From: Pilatotrama ljubarskyi
Lineage: Eukaryota; Basidiomycota; Agaricomycetes; Polyporales; Polyporaceae
NCBI GenBank assembly: GCA_022385805.1
Contig: MU277677.1
Coordinates: 598,850-662,849 of the forward strand
Reading direction: 5' to 3'
Length of the DNA: 64,000 nt
The position numbers and the translations under genes were made by a program. Below are positions 35,601 to 45,815 of this stretch, piece by piece (positions within the stretch are counted from its first letter, which is position 1; every line of letters starts with the position of its first letter). The notes beneath the pieces were generated by a model. It had not been told where the DNA came from and did not search any database. It saw only the letters and a program-made list of their open reading frames with translations.

Positions 35601-37156
35601 CATGCCACATCCCCAGACTGACATACCTGAGTAGCTAGTAGTCCATGAACACCGCAGAATGGTTGCACAGGCCATCCGCGCATGTATCAATGCAGTCGAT
35701 GAGGCTCGACGGAAGGCTGCAGAGCTCGAGAAAGCTCCACCAAGAACAGAAGATCCATTTCAATTCGATGGTATCCACCTGGGGTCCAAGCAGGCACCCA
35801 TCACACTTGCACAGCTGGAAGCAGCAAATGCCCATGATTTCGACTTCGGACGATTTCACCTTCGTCTGGAGGAGTATCTCAACCGGCGGTTCCCCGATAA
35901 TGGGAAGGGATGGATAAAGCTTAGCGCTCAAGATCAGGTATAGTACTCTCCTCATCCACAACTCCAAACCAATCTGTGCATCAGTCTCTCATTAACACTT
36001 ACTGTCAGATTGTTGAGACACGCTATCTGAGGGTGGACTACGCCTCAGTTGTCACCTGGAAACTCGAGACCGACCAACTCCGCTGCAACCCAACATGGCG
36101 GGATAACCATGGGCGATGGGATCACATCATCTACAGGATTGACGACATGACCATCGGTTTTGCACAACTCATCTTCGTATTCATCTTCACATTCAACGGC
36201 ATTCGGTATCCGACAGCTCTCATCTCCCCGCTCACCATAGTCCGCAACGCTCGACGCAGCACCCGCGACCATGACCTAGGCCTCTGCCGTGTACGTCGCG
36301 CACGGCAGCAGACTCCGCCAGAGTTCATCCCCGTAACATCAATAATCCGTGGAGCACTGATCCTGGACGACTTCGACTCGACAACTGGTGATGCCTTCGT
36401 GATCGATACAGTGGATGGCGATATGTTCTTGCGGCTCAGGCGAGACGTACCATTGTGGGACACTTGATGGTAGGGCATAGTAAGTACCAGAATGGTTCCT
36501 AGACAACAGATCACGGTTGTAGATGCCTCGGTTTCTCCGCCGGCTCAGAGATTTCATTAAGCAGCTCGCCATCGAGCTCAAGTCACTTCTGGTGGATCAC
36601 CAATGCTTCTCATGCTGGATAAGTGATAAGCCGCTGCTTTGAGTATCAGCACAACTCGAGCGGCACGCCGCGGGTTGGAACAAGTGCCACCCGAAGACTC
36701 GGCAGCCTCCAGCGCTCGGCGGAACAGCGACTGCTGATGATCTCGTACTACACAGCACTGACCGCGAGTGTATCACTATGCTGAACCCACCTGACGTGAC
36801 TTCAGGAGACCAGCTGGAGTCTGTAGGGTTGTCCGAGTCAAGGTGATTCAGTCGCATGGGCACCGGATATCGTCCTGGTAGGGTCGGCCCCGATCGGCCG
36901 CGGTGCCCTCAGCTAGGCTGGGTGGCGGCCCGCGGGCTGCACCTCTGAATCCCGCCAGACCCGGGTGTTTACTGTAGGTAATGTTCAGTGGCATCTACCG
37001 CCGGATTTTGGGTTAACCTGGTCAAGTCTACCTTAGGCATTTGCGGACGCAGCGGCCGAGACTACAAGTAGATCGTACTACGCTCGCCTATCCGGGGCAA
37101 ACAAGGTGAAATTGTCACTCGATTGCTTGCCTAAGGCCCCATAACGTCCGACAGTG
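32236..37156 (+). mobile_element. Plavaka-class DNA transposon, borders tentative
   Basis: The element is defined by the transposase at 32625-36467. The borders are a guess: cagtgtcgga at 32236-32245 and tccgacagtg at 37147-37156 form an inverted pair matching at 9 of 10 positions, and the right copy reads CACTG... as in CACTA-like ends. The flanking trinucleotides tcg and tcc do not match exactly. The true element may be larger and include the TET/JBP and DUF6698-like genes. Confidence 0.35.
32625..36467 (+). CDS. Plavaka-class transposase, apparently intact
   Basis: This is the transposase of a basidiomycete DNA transposon. It starts MGRGPKKSNVF with a finger of the form CPQC-x11-H-x3-C. 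After an acidic linker come family blocks: TKQYGAEEVPRSFTFYFRPL, YADKTRLSSFGTQKGYPIMA, VVGFLPVVEDENEE, GDNIERILFPIILILVADYE, ANGLFPCPVCKVP, NVYRALSWDRLHAYHGGLF, NWNFPKAHTHQHVIDDI and, at the end, RGALILDDF with VDGDMFLRL. I recognise these as Plavaka-type from memory. About ten introns are needed. One (33938-33999) has a GC-AG border; the rest are GT-AG. All joins checked keep frame and no internal stop was found, so the gene looks functional. The final residues (DVPLWDT, stop at 36465-36467) are less certain. Confidence 0.85.
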
Positions 37157-37601
37157 TCCGAGCCGTGTCGCAGTCACGGACTAAACATTTGAGCCTGAAA
37201 CAGGTCAAGTGTCGCTGGTGCCTATTGTTCTTCCAGGATTGTCGTCCGAATCGAGAAGCGTGCATACTGTCACATCGCTCGTGACACGGACAAATCAGGA
37301 ATCCAACAAGACCCTCAGGCTGACCTTCAACCATCGCCCAACCGCGACTCTCTCCCCACCACTCCGCCTCTGCCCCACCGCACTGAGCACTCGATATTTC
37401 TCGTCTTTGGGCGACGTCTGGAGATTTCTCCCACTCGAACAGCTTGTCTTGCCACGCCGACCTATAACCTGTGCGGATCCGACCTTGGAACCCGATTGTA
37501 GGCGTCGTTTGCAAACTGCAGCACGTTCCGTAGGAGTGTAGGAGGATTACGGCCGCAATATAATACGTGAGGGAGACGTCCTCACCACATAGCACCAGGT
37601 A
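36468..37601. other. Spacer between Plavaka transposase and TET/JBP gene
   Basis: No supported gene. It contains gcggatccgaccttggaacc at about 37474-37493, which recurs nearly identically in the TET gene 5' exon near 37959 and again in the second copy, perhaps a fragment of a related element. Confidence 0.5.
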
Positions 37602-40504
37602 ATGTCTCATCTTCTACAGAGGCTCCCTGTGCCAGGTGCGGTCGCGGCTGAGCATGCCCAACCCCCTATCGGTTATCCCCCTTTGACTCTGATGCCTCAC
37701 CTTTGCCTACCATACTGGCCTTCTTCGCATAATGATATGCTAACCATGGCTTGTTTTCTAGACACCCGCAAAGGTCGAGGCCGCGAACGTCGCAGCGCTT
37801 TACGACGAAGACATTCCCAGCCATCTCAGATACCGTCCAGGCTGTCCGGTATGTTGCAGCCGATCCTCTTCACTATGCCGCTCACGTCCGGTTTGTTCTC
37901 AGGTTTCCGTGGTAAGCCCGTGCTTGCGCTTCGCTACCTTCGACGAGATAGTGCATCACGCGGATCCGACCCTGGAACCCGGATGTCCACCATCTTCGTC
38001 AATGGCAAGGCGTAGTGGCTACAACCGACTAGAGGAGTTCTCGCTCAATCCACCGTCGCAGCACCGCATCCGAGCCCGTCAAGGTCGNNNNNNNNNNCCC
38101 CCTTTGACTCTGATGCCTCACCTTTGCCTACCATACTGGCCTTCTTCGCATAATGATATGCTAACCATGGCTTGTTTTCTAGACACCCGCAAAGGTCGAG
38201 GCCGCGAACGTCGCAGCGCTTTACGACGAAGACATTCCCAGCCATCTCAGATACCGTCCAGGCTGTCCGGTATGTTGCAGCCGATCCTCTTCACTATGCC
38301 GCTCACGTCCGGTTTGTTCTCAGGTTTCCGTGGTAAGCCCGTGCTTGCGCTTCGCTACCTTCGACGAGATAGTGCATCACGCGGATCCGACCCTGGAACC
38401 CGGATGTCCACCATCTTCGTCAATGGCAAGGCGTAGTGGCTACAACCGACTAGAGGAGTTCTCGCTCAATCCACCGTCGCAGCACCGCATCCGAGCCCGT
38501 CAAGGTCGTCCCTATCCCTGCCCGCCTCTCATAGCAGGTTTGAACATGTCTGCTTTGAATGCCACCGGCCGGGTACGTCAGTGTTGACACGGGTGTGAAG
38601 TACTAGTATTGATCTATTAGCTTTCAGACTCGCTCCGGAGCCATGTATTCTCCGTGGACTCTACCTGCCGCTGAGGCTCTGAAGATCGACGTCGATCTCA
38701 GCCCATTGGCCGAGAACGCAGAGCGCCGCGGTGCCCTCCTCTTCGACGGCCAACTAGATGACGAAGACGACCTCCCTATAGATAGGTACGTGCGCTCTGG
38801 GCTCGAACACCTGCTTCTTGACTTACAACAAGCTATCATGCCCGCCACAGCATAACAAAGCACCCTGACTCGGAGGACACCTCACCAGCTCAGGGTACCC
38901 CCGCGCTTCAGAATGGAAGCAACTGTGGGGCATACAGGGACCATTCTGGGCTCGTTGATGTGCACAGGTACGTGCTACATTCGCCGACTCGACCGCTCGC
39001 TGCTCATCAGCTTCACAGCGAGTCTAATGCTTCCTCTCCGCCGTCGGCCCCACGCATAGGCTCCTGCACCAGCGCGCCGCCGTACAGCATACGGCTACCC
39101 TCACAGGACAAGAAGAATCGGGATAAGTTGCGATCGAAGAAACGGCACACTGCCAAGCGTGCTGCAAAACAAGAAGATGCTGCTCGCGATTCCGTCGAGC
39201 GGCAGATCAAGGTTGTCGCGCTAAAAGCGACCAGGATCGTCCAGGCCGTACCAGTCAACATAGATGCGTCCGGTAGGTCGGTCCGAGTACGTTCCTAATC
39301 AAGGCTGATCTCCTTGTACAACAGGCCCACTACCCCACGCAGCTGCTGTCGCGCAAGGCTGCCTGTCTGACCGCCGCCCAGTCGCAAGCTCTGGCTTCAT
39401 CGGAAGGAGGCTGGAGCCACACACAGACGACCGTCAGCCGCTCACGAAAGCTGATGCCCTCGCACTTGGCTTCCGTTATATCGCATGGGACGGGCGGTAA
39501 GTTCAGCTTTCCAACGTCTGCATATAACGGTGCATGACATTAACTAGTACATTTACAGTCGACCTCACGCGCTTCTTGACAATTGCGATAGAGTGTTCGC
39601 CATGCTCGTCGGAAGCCCGAAGGATCAGCAGGCTTGGGCTCAGGTCAACAATGAGGTACAATCAGCATTCGAGGACGCGCGCCGCGAATACAAGCTCGAT
39701 TCAAAGCAAGCAAACCACCGGCGGGGATCCTTCCCTGCTGTGGCTGCAGGCATATCGTACGGCGGTGGTCAGACGGTGAGTGCCCCTACGACGTCGGAAG
39801 GTTCCGTGCGCTGATTCACTGCTTGACCAGCGTGTCAGCAATCTCTCCCAGTCCCCACACAACGAAGCTGTCGTGCAGAAGCTCTTAGCTAACCATGCAG
39901 TCTGTCGACTGGCGGGATTTGGCGATGGTATGTTCTTCAACCTCGGTACTAATCCCTCGACGATTCTCAACTATCCTCAGCTGCATTCAAGCTGTATGCG
40001 CCTCGCCTTCATGCCTACTACTCCCGCACAATGCAAGCACTACGCAGGAGTGACCGGAGTCTCAAGCCAAACTTCAGAAAGAGCGCCTTCGGCGGTGCGA
40101 CGTTTAATCTCGGTCCTCGCGTGGTCACCTTCGTCCATACCGACCACCTCAACCATCCAGCCGGCTGGTGTGCCATCACTGCCATCGGCCGGTTCGATCC
40201 CACAGAGGGCGGTCACCTTCTCCTCTGGGACCTCAAACTCATGATTGAGTTTCCGCCAGGTGCCCTGGTACTAATTCCATCGGCAATTCTACGCCATTCA
40301 AACACCACGATCAAGGGGCACGAACGCCGCTACTCATTCACCCAGTATTCTGCAGGTGGCCTGTTCAGGTGGGTAGAGTGCGGATTCAAGTCACAAGCCA
40401 CCTTCCATGCGGAGGGCGGAGATTACGGCCTATCAGGCGCGCAGCGTTGGCTACGGGACGTCGGATTGTGGAGCACCTGGGACGAGTTGCAACATCGGGT
40501 ATGA
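37602..40504 (+). CDS. TET/JBP-family 2-oxoglutarate/Fe(II) DNA dioxygenase
   Basis: This is predicted to oxidise 5-methylcytosine in DNA using Fe(II) and 2-oxoglutarate in the nucleus. The C-terminal catalytic part is clear: ADALALGFRYIAWDGR, DRVFAMLVGSPKD, GISYGGGQT, FKLYAPRLHAYY, then FVHTDHLNHPAGWCAIT with the iron-binding HxD (H codon 40136-40138, D 40142-40144), GGHLLLWDLKLMIEFPPG, the distal histidine in ILRHSNTT (40295-40297) and the 2-oxoglutarate arginine in ERRYSFTQYSAGGLFRW. All iron ligands are present, so it should be active. Upstream is a long basic, disordered region (RLPSQDKKNRDKLRSKKRH), perhaps for DNA binding. The exon joins from about 39040 on were checked and keep frame. 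The 5' exons from MSHLLQRLPVPGA are tentative and cross an assembly gap with a duplicated segment. A further 3' exon is possible. Confidence 0.82.
37677..38087 (+). repeat. 411-bp direct repeat, copy 1, left of gap
   Basis: It appears identical over its whole length to 38098-38508, and it abuts the run of N on its right. It is most likely an unmerged contig overlap rather than a biological duplication. Confidence 0.9.
38088..38097. other. Assembly gap (10 N)
   Basis: Ten unknown bases separate the two identical 411-bp segments. The length is a placeholder. Confidence 0.99.
38098..38508 (+). repeat. 411-bp direct repeat, copy 2, right of gap
   Basis: This matches 37677-38087. Only this copy continues in frame into the following exon (QHRIRARQGRPYPCPP), while only copy 1 is preceded by the candidate first exon. 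Collapsing the two gives one coherent 5' gene structure. Confidence 0.9.
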
Positions 40505-41368
40505 GGAATTGTTACAAGGTGAGTTCTCCGGAGCGGTCGTTGGATCGAGACACTCACATGACGCTGTATGGAGTGTCACCAGGTCGAATTATACCGAATA
40601 GAGTCCGCTCTTCAGAATATAACGCCCTGATCATCCCTTCCCACTCGTGAGATCTGCGCTCTCTCCGACCATCCGGGATGGCTAGCCGTCTTGCGTAGGA
40701 CATCTGCCGGGCATTCCTCGGAATTCGGACTGTGAGTCGTGTACCTACCGCTCGAGGACGATCGGCGGGTCATCTGAGCTGGTGACGAGCTGCGGTCGTT
40801 CTTCACCGCTTCATCCCACATTGTGCTACTCATTCCAGGACCTCAAGGAGACGGTGCGGCAGGATTCAGTGCAGCTCGTCTCGTTGACCAACGTGCTCTT
40901 CTAAGCGATCGACCTTTTGCAAGGTGCATCACTGACGTCTATGAATCCTTGCACAGCGATCTGCTCACTTCCATTTATCACAGGATTACTCCATAGAGAG
41001 GATGCACGCCTACCCTCGGATTATGACAGTGAGTTCTATCACCGCACCTTCTGCGTAGATCCTACCAGCGACATTACGACGAACAGGAGCAGCGCGAATA
41101 CACGTACTCATGGGTGAGCAGCGAGCGGGTCACCGATGGGCATTGGGTATATAGGTGAGGCTGACTCGGAGATCCGTCTCATCAAGGTGTCGCTGACGCT
41201 GCACGCCATCGGAACCCCTCCGCTGCATAGCTCGAGCCCGCCCGCGCTCACCTCCTCGCCCCTCGCTCCCTTCAAGCCATTGATCACGCAAAGCACGCGT
41301 GAGTATATCTATTGCAGTACCCCTCAGCGCTCGATAGGTATCCTTCGATCTCACGCAGGGCTGGCAGG
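40505..41368. other. Spacer between TET/JBP and DUF6698-like genes
   Basis: No supported gene. It may hold a last TET exon (a donor-like gtatga follows WDELQHR at 40500) and the promoter or 5' exons of the next gene. Confidence 0.45.
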
Positions 41369-43640
41369 ATGCAACATACCCAACGCGCCCCAGGATATAT
41401 CCAAGCAACAGGGACGCAGGCAAACATCGCTCTCCAGGACAATGGCCAGTTCTATGACGAAGATGAAGAGGATGAGGACGTCAAAGAGCTCATCCAGGTT
41501 GCGCCGCCCATCCGAGCTGGGTCCAGGAATGACCTTGCCCGAGACTCCTCTGCCAGTACGAACGAACACCAGGACGTAGGTACTAACTGTTTCTATCATT
41601 TTCATCCACTCACGCATTATTTCAGGCTCTATACGCCCTGCAGTTGACGTCGCAGCAGCAGCAGGACAAGATCCGTGAGCTGGAGATGAAACTCACATCC
41701 TCCGAGGCTCAGCGCACGAAGCGATCTAAGAAGGGCAAGGCTAAGACCACCGACACTCCGCCCAACGAAGTCGCTGCCTCGGCTTCCGCTGCTGGCGGTC
41801 AAGACAAGCCTGAGATCTTTCATCTCAAAGATAGTGTCGCGCAAGCGGGCCGAAAGTATGCCTTCGTCTTCCGTGCTTGGCCTCCCCCGCCCTCCGCCTG
41901 GCAGTACCCAGAACGACCGTCGGTTGATCCCCTCAACGCCAGTACACGCTACCCAAAAGAGGGAACTCCTGCAGAGAAGGCTGAGGCTCTCTCTCGCGCG
42001 TACGCCGCGGAGATATACGACATCCTTCCCGTGTCGCTCCACCCTCACCTCCTGAATGACTACGTTATCGACGAGGTATGATTGACATGTGTTGCCGCTT
42101 GAGACTGCTCACTCACTATGCACCGCAGTTCACCAAGAAGATCAACGATCAGAAGAGCAAGATTGTCAGCAAGGCCCGTGGGGCGCGACACCTAATCTTC
42201 AAAGATACCGAGTGCCTGAACATATCCGCATTCGCATCGGCGTCTGCAATGGACACAGATCCGACGGTCCTCGAATATCGTTCCACAGCAGACAATCCCT
42301 ATCCACCAATCATCTTCCCTGCGGGAAAGGCAGGGCAGACAAAGTATCTCTTCATGAGCACTTCGATCGCCTGGGTGAGTCGATGTTGCATCACTTCTCG
42401 CTGCCTGGGCTGCTCACCCGCGTTCATCAGTTCATTCGCGTCACCCTCTTCGGGCGCAGCTCCATGGACTACACCAGTGACGACAACCCGAAGGCAAAGC
42501 CGTACCACCCGAACTACAATGCGACAGCGCGACTGTGGAAGATCAAGGAACTGACACCCGGGATGATTGCATTCGCTGCGGTCGCAGTAAGTTGCACGTT
42601 TAGCCTTCTGCAACATAGGTTGATGCTAATGCATCCAAGGTCCGTCATCTTCTCTACCCGGACGAGGCCTTTGATACTTCCGGGTCAGTACCGCGCGTCC
42701 CCTACGAAGAGCTCTTCGACGAATATGTGAAGATCCTCATACAATACTGGACGGGCCCCCGTATCGGGAAGGTGCGCGAGTGGATAACAGCTAGAGTCTT
42801 CAAGAACATCGCCTCGCATTCTGTTTCAGCCGATGGCTCTGACACGATTGTGGGCCGGGGCATCGATGCGCTGGACCTGGACAAGCTCAATGAACTGGGC
42901 TCCAGCGACGAGGACACACACCGCACCAGTCAAGGCGATGTAACGGCCTTCGCAGAGTCCCCCCGCCTGCCTGCTTACTCCGCTCCTATGGGTCGCCCTG
43001 CGATCTCCTCCTCCGCCGTCTCTTACGCCTCTGTCGCCCCTGTCCCGTCGAGGCCCGCGTCGCGCCCGGTTGCTACGGCAGTGTCAGCGCCCTCTAATGC
43101 TGGACCAGCCCCAATCCGAGCACCCCCAGCTGCAGCCTCTAGGCCAGACACTCTCACCGGACATGCTCATTCCCTTGCAGCCGCAAACACGGTCTCTGGG
43201 TCTGGACCTGCTCTGACGGGGCCAGTATCAGAACTTCTGTACGTGTTGTCTGCCTCACCTGACCCACCCGTCCAGGCTTTGCATTAATCACTCAATCACA
43301 CAGTGCACCGGATCCCAATCAGCTCGCAACGGTCCTGCACGAAGTCTCATTATCCGGGGACTCAGATTCTCGTGGTCACCATGTACAGCTAGAGGCACCT
43401 CCTCACCTGGCTACAGCTACCTCGACTGCCACCTCTCCGACGCCTGCGATGGCGACGGTGACGCAGAAAGGTCCTGTCAAGCCGCGCAAGCCTCGCGCGG
43501 GCACTACACGGGCACGGAATGGCGCCGGAGTTCAGCAGGAGGCCCTGACAACAGAGGAACATATGAATTCCGCGCCGGGCCCTGCCGCTCAAGCCTCAGC
43601 GGCTGCACCACTGCGCCGCTCTAACAGGCCGAAGAAGTAG
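41369..43640 (+). CDS. Transposon-linked protein resembling DUF6698 family
   Basis: This multi-exon gene starts MQHTQRAPGYIQATG and stops at 43638-43640. The N-terminus is acidic (YDEDEEDEDVKEL), followed by a coiled-coil-like segment (LTSQQQQDKIRELEMKLTSS) and a lysine-rich patch. The central domain has EIYDILPVSLHPHLL, FTKKINDQKSKIVSKARGA, the hydrophobic block IRVTLFGRSSM, LWKIKELTPGMIAFAAVAVR and HLLYPDEAFDTSG. This pattern resembles the Agaricomycete-expanded DUF6698 domain as I remember it. The C-terminal third is Ala/Pro/Ser-rich and ends in a basic tail (LRRSNRPKK) that suggests nuclear localisation. No enzymatic motif is visible. It sits downstream of the TET/JBP gene in the same orientation, so a role in the same mobile unit is plausible but unproven. 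Confidence 0.7.
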
Positions 43641-43977
43641 AACCCAGACAAATGTAGTGCGTGCCTATATAATCAGTTGCGCAGTGCTGCACATCGCAGC
43701 GAGTTGTCCTTCATCTAACCATGCTGCAGGCAGGTCTTCCCGCCATCGCAATCGCGTCCTGTGCGACCTCAAGAGGTTTGAAGCGGTCTTTGCCGCGGTG
43801 TACGAGGGGAGTGGTCATAACAACAAATGTATCAGTACATCTAGTCGCGCCCTGTCGAATTGAGTAGCTTCTTGGCGACGGTGCAGATGCTCGCAGACAT
43901 GCAGGGACTACCCGTACCCTCCCCATCAGGGTCAGTAGTGGCCTGTCATATTGATTCACAACACAAAGCGTACAAAG

Positions 43978-44052
43978 ACCTCATGGCCTAGTGGTTTTGC
44001 GAGGCAGTGAGCGCTTATAGAGTCGGGCAGGTCGCGAGTTCGAATCCTCACC
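43978..44052 (+). repeat. tRNA-derived SINE-like head with Pol III A and B boxes
   Basis: An A-box-like tggcctagtgg lies at 43984-43994 and a B-box-like gagttcgaatcc at 44036-44047, at tRNA-like spacing. The T-stem and acceptor stem do not pair properly, so this is not a functional tRNA. It is best read as a tRNA-derived repeat head or remnant. The ~120 bp downstream carry several gggtaag/aggtaag words. Confidence 0.4.
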
Positions 44053-44284
44053 CCCTCCCAATATTCGGGTAAGCGCTCCATAAGGAAGCGTTCTTAACCT
44101 CAGGGTAAGTGTCTCTAGTGTAATCTCAAGCAGGCAGGTAATCACTAACGAATCGAGTAAGTGTAACGGGTAAGGCTCCAGGTAAGTGCAAAGTGACTAC
44201 AGAACAAACAGTAATCAACATTCGTTAAAAGGGGTCCGCGCAACCGATTAGATCAACAGAGATAAGCAAGGCTCCGACAACGCC

Positions 44285-44630
44285 GGGGTCCATCAGGAGC
44301 TGGTGCGCACCGCGCCTGAAGCAGTCTTTTTCCGCCGGCAGGTACCCGAGATCTGGATTGCCTCGGGCAGGTACCCGAGGGCTCGCCACCCTCCGGATTG
44401 CCATCACCTCTTCGGGAGGCTGCGCGATTGCCGGCGAGCTGCCGGAGCCTACGTTCGCCTCGGGAGGCCTCCAGATCTGTGGGCACGGCATCCCGCAGGC
44501 GCCTGCTTCTCGGGAAGGCATCCCGAAGCCATCAGGAGGCGCCTCCCGAGGAAATATCTCGCCTCGCGCAGCGGGCCGGGCCTCGGAGCCTCCGAGCGCC
44601 TCCTGAGGCCTCGGGATGCCCGTGAGAAAA
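44285..44630. repeat. GC-rich block of short palindromic cctcgggagg-type motifs
   Basis: Many copies of words such as cctcgggaggc, caggtacccgag and gaggcgcctcccgag occur in both orientations. They produce overlapping open frames that are not genes. It shares short words (agcgggccggg, cgaggcctc) with 32270-32460. It may be a transposon subterminal region. Confidence 0.5.
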
Positions 44631-45815
44631 GTCCGACAAGAGTTCCGTCAAGTCCACCCTTCGCCTCTCTGTAGTCTCGTACAAGACTCCCTATGACGAG
44701 GGGACCGCCTCTCTTTACTTCCGCCGCAGCGAAGATAGCGACGATGTCTTCGTTCTCACCGCTGCCCACGTGACCAAACACCGGTTTGGCGTACTCGAAT
44801 CCCAGGAAGCGCCACGAAGAAAATGTGCACCTGGGTACTAGTAGGGGACGTACGAGATTGCTATAGTTGCTATTTTGTCCAGAACCGGCACCCTCCACAG
44901 CATGGTCGAGACATTGCAGAAGAAGATCGAGAGGCTTGAACTTGGCCGTATCGCAGGGGGCCCCAGTCGCTTCAAGAGGCCGAGCATGAGATGGGAGACC
45001 TGGACAGGAGCATAGTAGCGCTGGATCGCTGGATCGTCTTCACTCCGTTGTTACCAAGCGCAGCTCGAATCTGCAGCAGCGTGTTGTCGGCTTTGTCCTG
45101 CACTCCGACCCGAGCAGCCTCGGGGCCAGCCCGTGCACCCTTGACTGGGCTGCAATCCAGCTCTAGAGGATTATGGTCGACTGGGAGACTACCAAGTGTC
45201 ACAGCGTTTTCATCGGTGAGCTTCCCAACCAGTTTTCGGCCTGCCCATTTACTCCCGGACCCATGCTGACCAGCTGTATTTACCATAACCCGTAGGTGGC
45301 AGAGATCAAAGAGGAGGAATACTGCGGTTCCCCAAAGCCTTGGACGGTCGGGTTACCGCTACCCCTGGATAGGCTCCTCCAGGTCGGCGGCGTCGATCCT
45401 GAGAGCGTGATACACCAGCCCAAGCAACTCAACGCTCACGGCCACAATGCCATGCCGGTGATTAAGAACGGTCAGAGAACCGGCAACACCGTGCGTTGGC
45501 TCAACGGCCTGAAGTATCTCATCCGCTCCCACGCCGGTGACGTCGAGTTCACCGCCCTCGGGACCACCATCCTGCCCTACGGAGGCGGCCATGGTGCCTT
45601 CTCTGGCTCTACCGGCCTCGACAGAGGGGGGGGGGGGGGGGGCTGTTGCTATGATCACCGGTGGCGGCGCGCATGGCCTCCGCGACCGACATAACATTGG
45701 CGACCGCGTACTATGAGCTCCAGCCGCGGATCAAGGAGGCTTTGCCAGGCTGCTTCCTCTACCCATCCGCCAATGAGTCGGCTTGTGTGATGATCTTCGC
45801 TTCAGTACTACACCA
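44631..45815 (+). pseudogene. Degenerate trypsin-like serine-protease-fold gene
   Basis: Fragments in different + frames line up in order with a large Agaricomycete family of trypsin-like proteins. They are VRQEFRQVHPSPLCSLVQDS, SLYFRRSEDSDDVFVLTAAHV (the LTAAHV histidine motif, about 44710-44770), VVGFVLHSDPSSLGASPCTL, HPK-like PKQLNAHGHNAMPVIKNGQR, DVEFTALGTTILPYGGGHGA and, after the G tract, ATDITLATAYYELQPRIKEA with LPGCFLYPSAN. Stops and frame changes lie between them, and the expected GDSGS region is replaced by a run of G. It is a decayed copy. The family assignment is from memory. Confidence 0.65.
45626..45642 (+). repeat. Poly-G tract of 17
   Basis: Seventeen consecutive G interrupt the pseudogene at the place where the serine motif is expected. 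The length may be inaccurate in the assembly, and the tract could form a G-quadruplex. Confidence 0.85.

Noticed and set aside
32625..36467. KDZ-class (Kyakuja/Dileera/Zisupton) transposase
   Set aside because: The block order SSFGTQKGYP, GDNIERILFP, PCPVCKVP, SWDRLHAYH is that of Plavaka. The Cys-cluster pattern of KDZ is not seen.
37602..38587. Two tandem paralogous genes at the duplicated segment
   Set aside because: The copies match completely and are separated only by N, so an unmerged contig overlap is far more likely.
43978..44052. Functional tRNA gene
   Set aside because: The boxes fit but the T-stem and acceptor stem do not pair. Listed as a SINE-like remnant instead.
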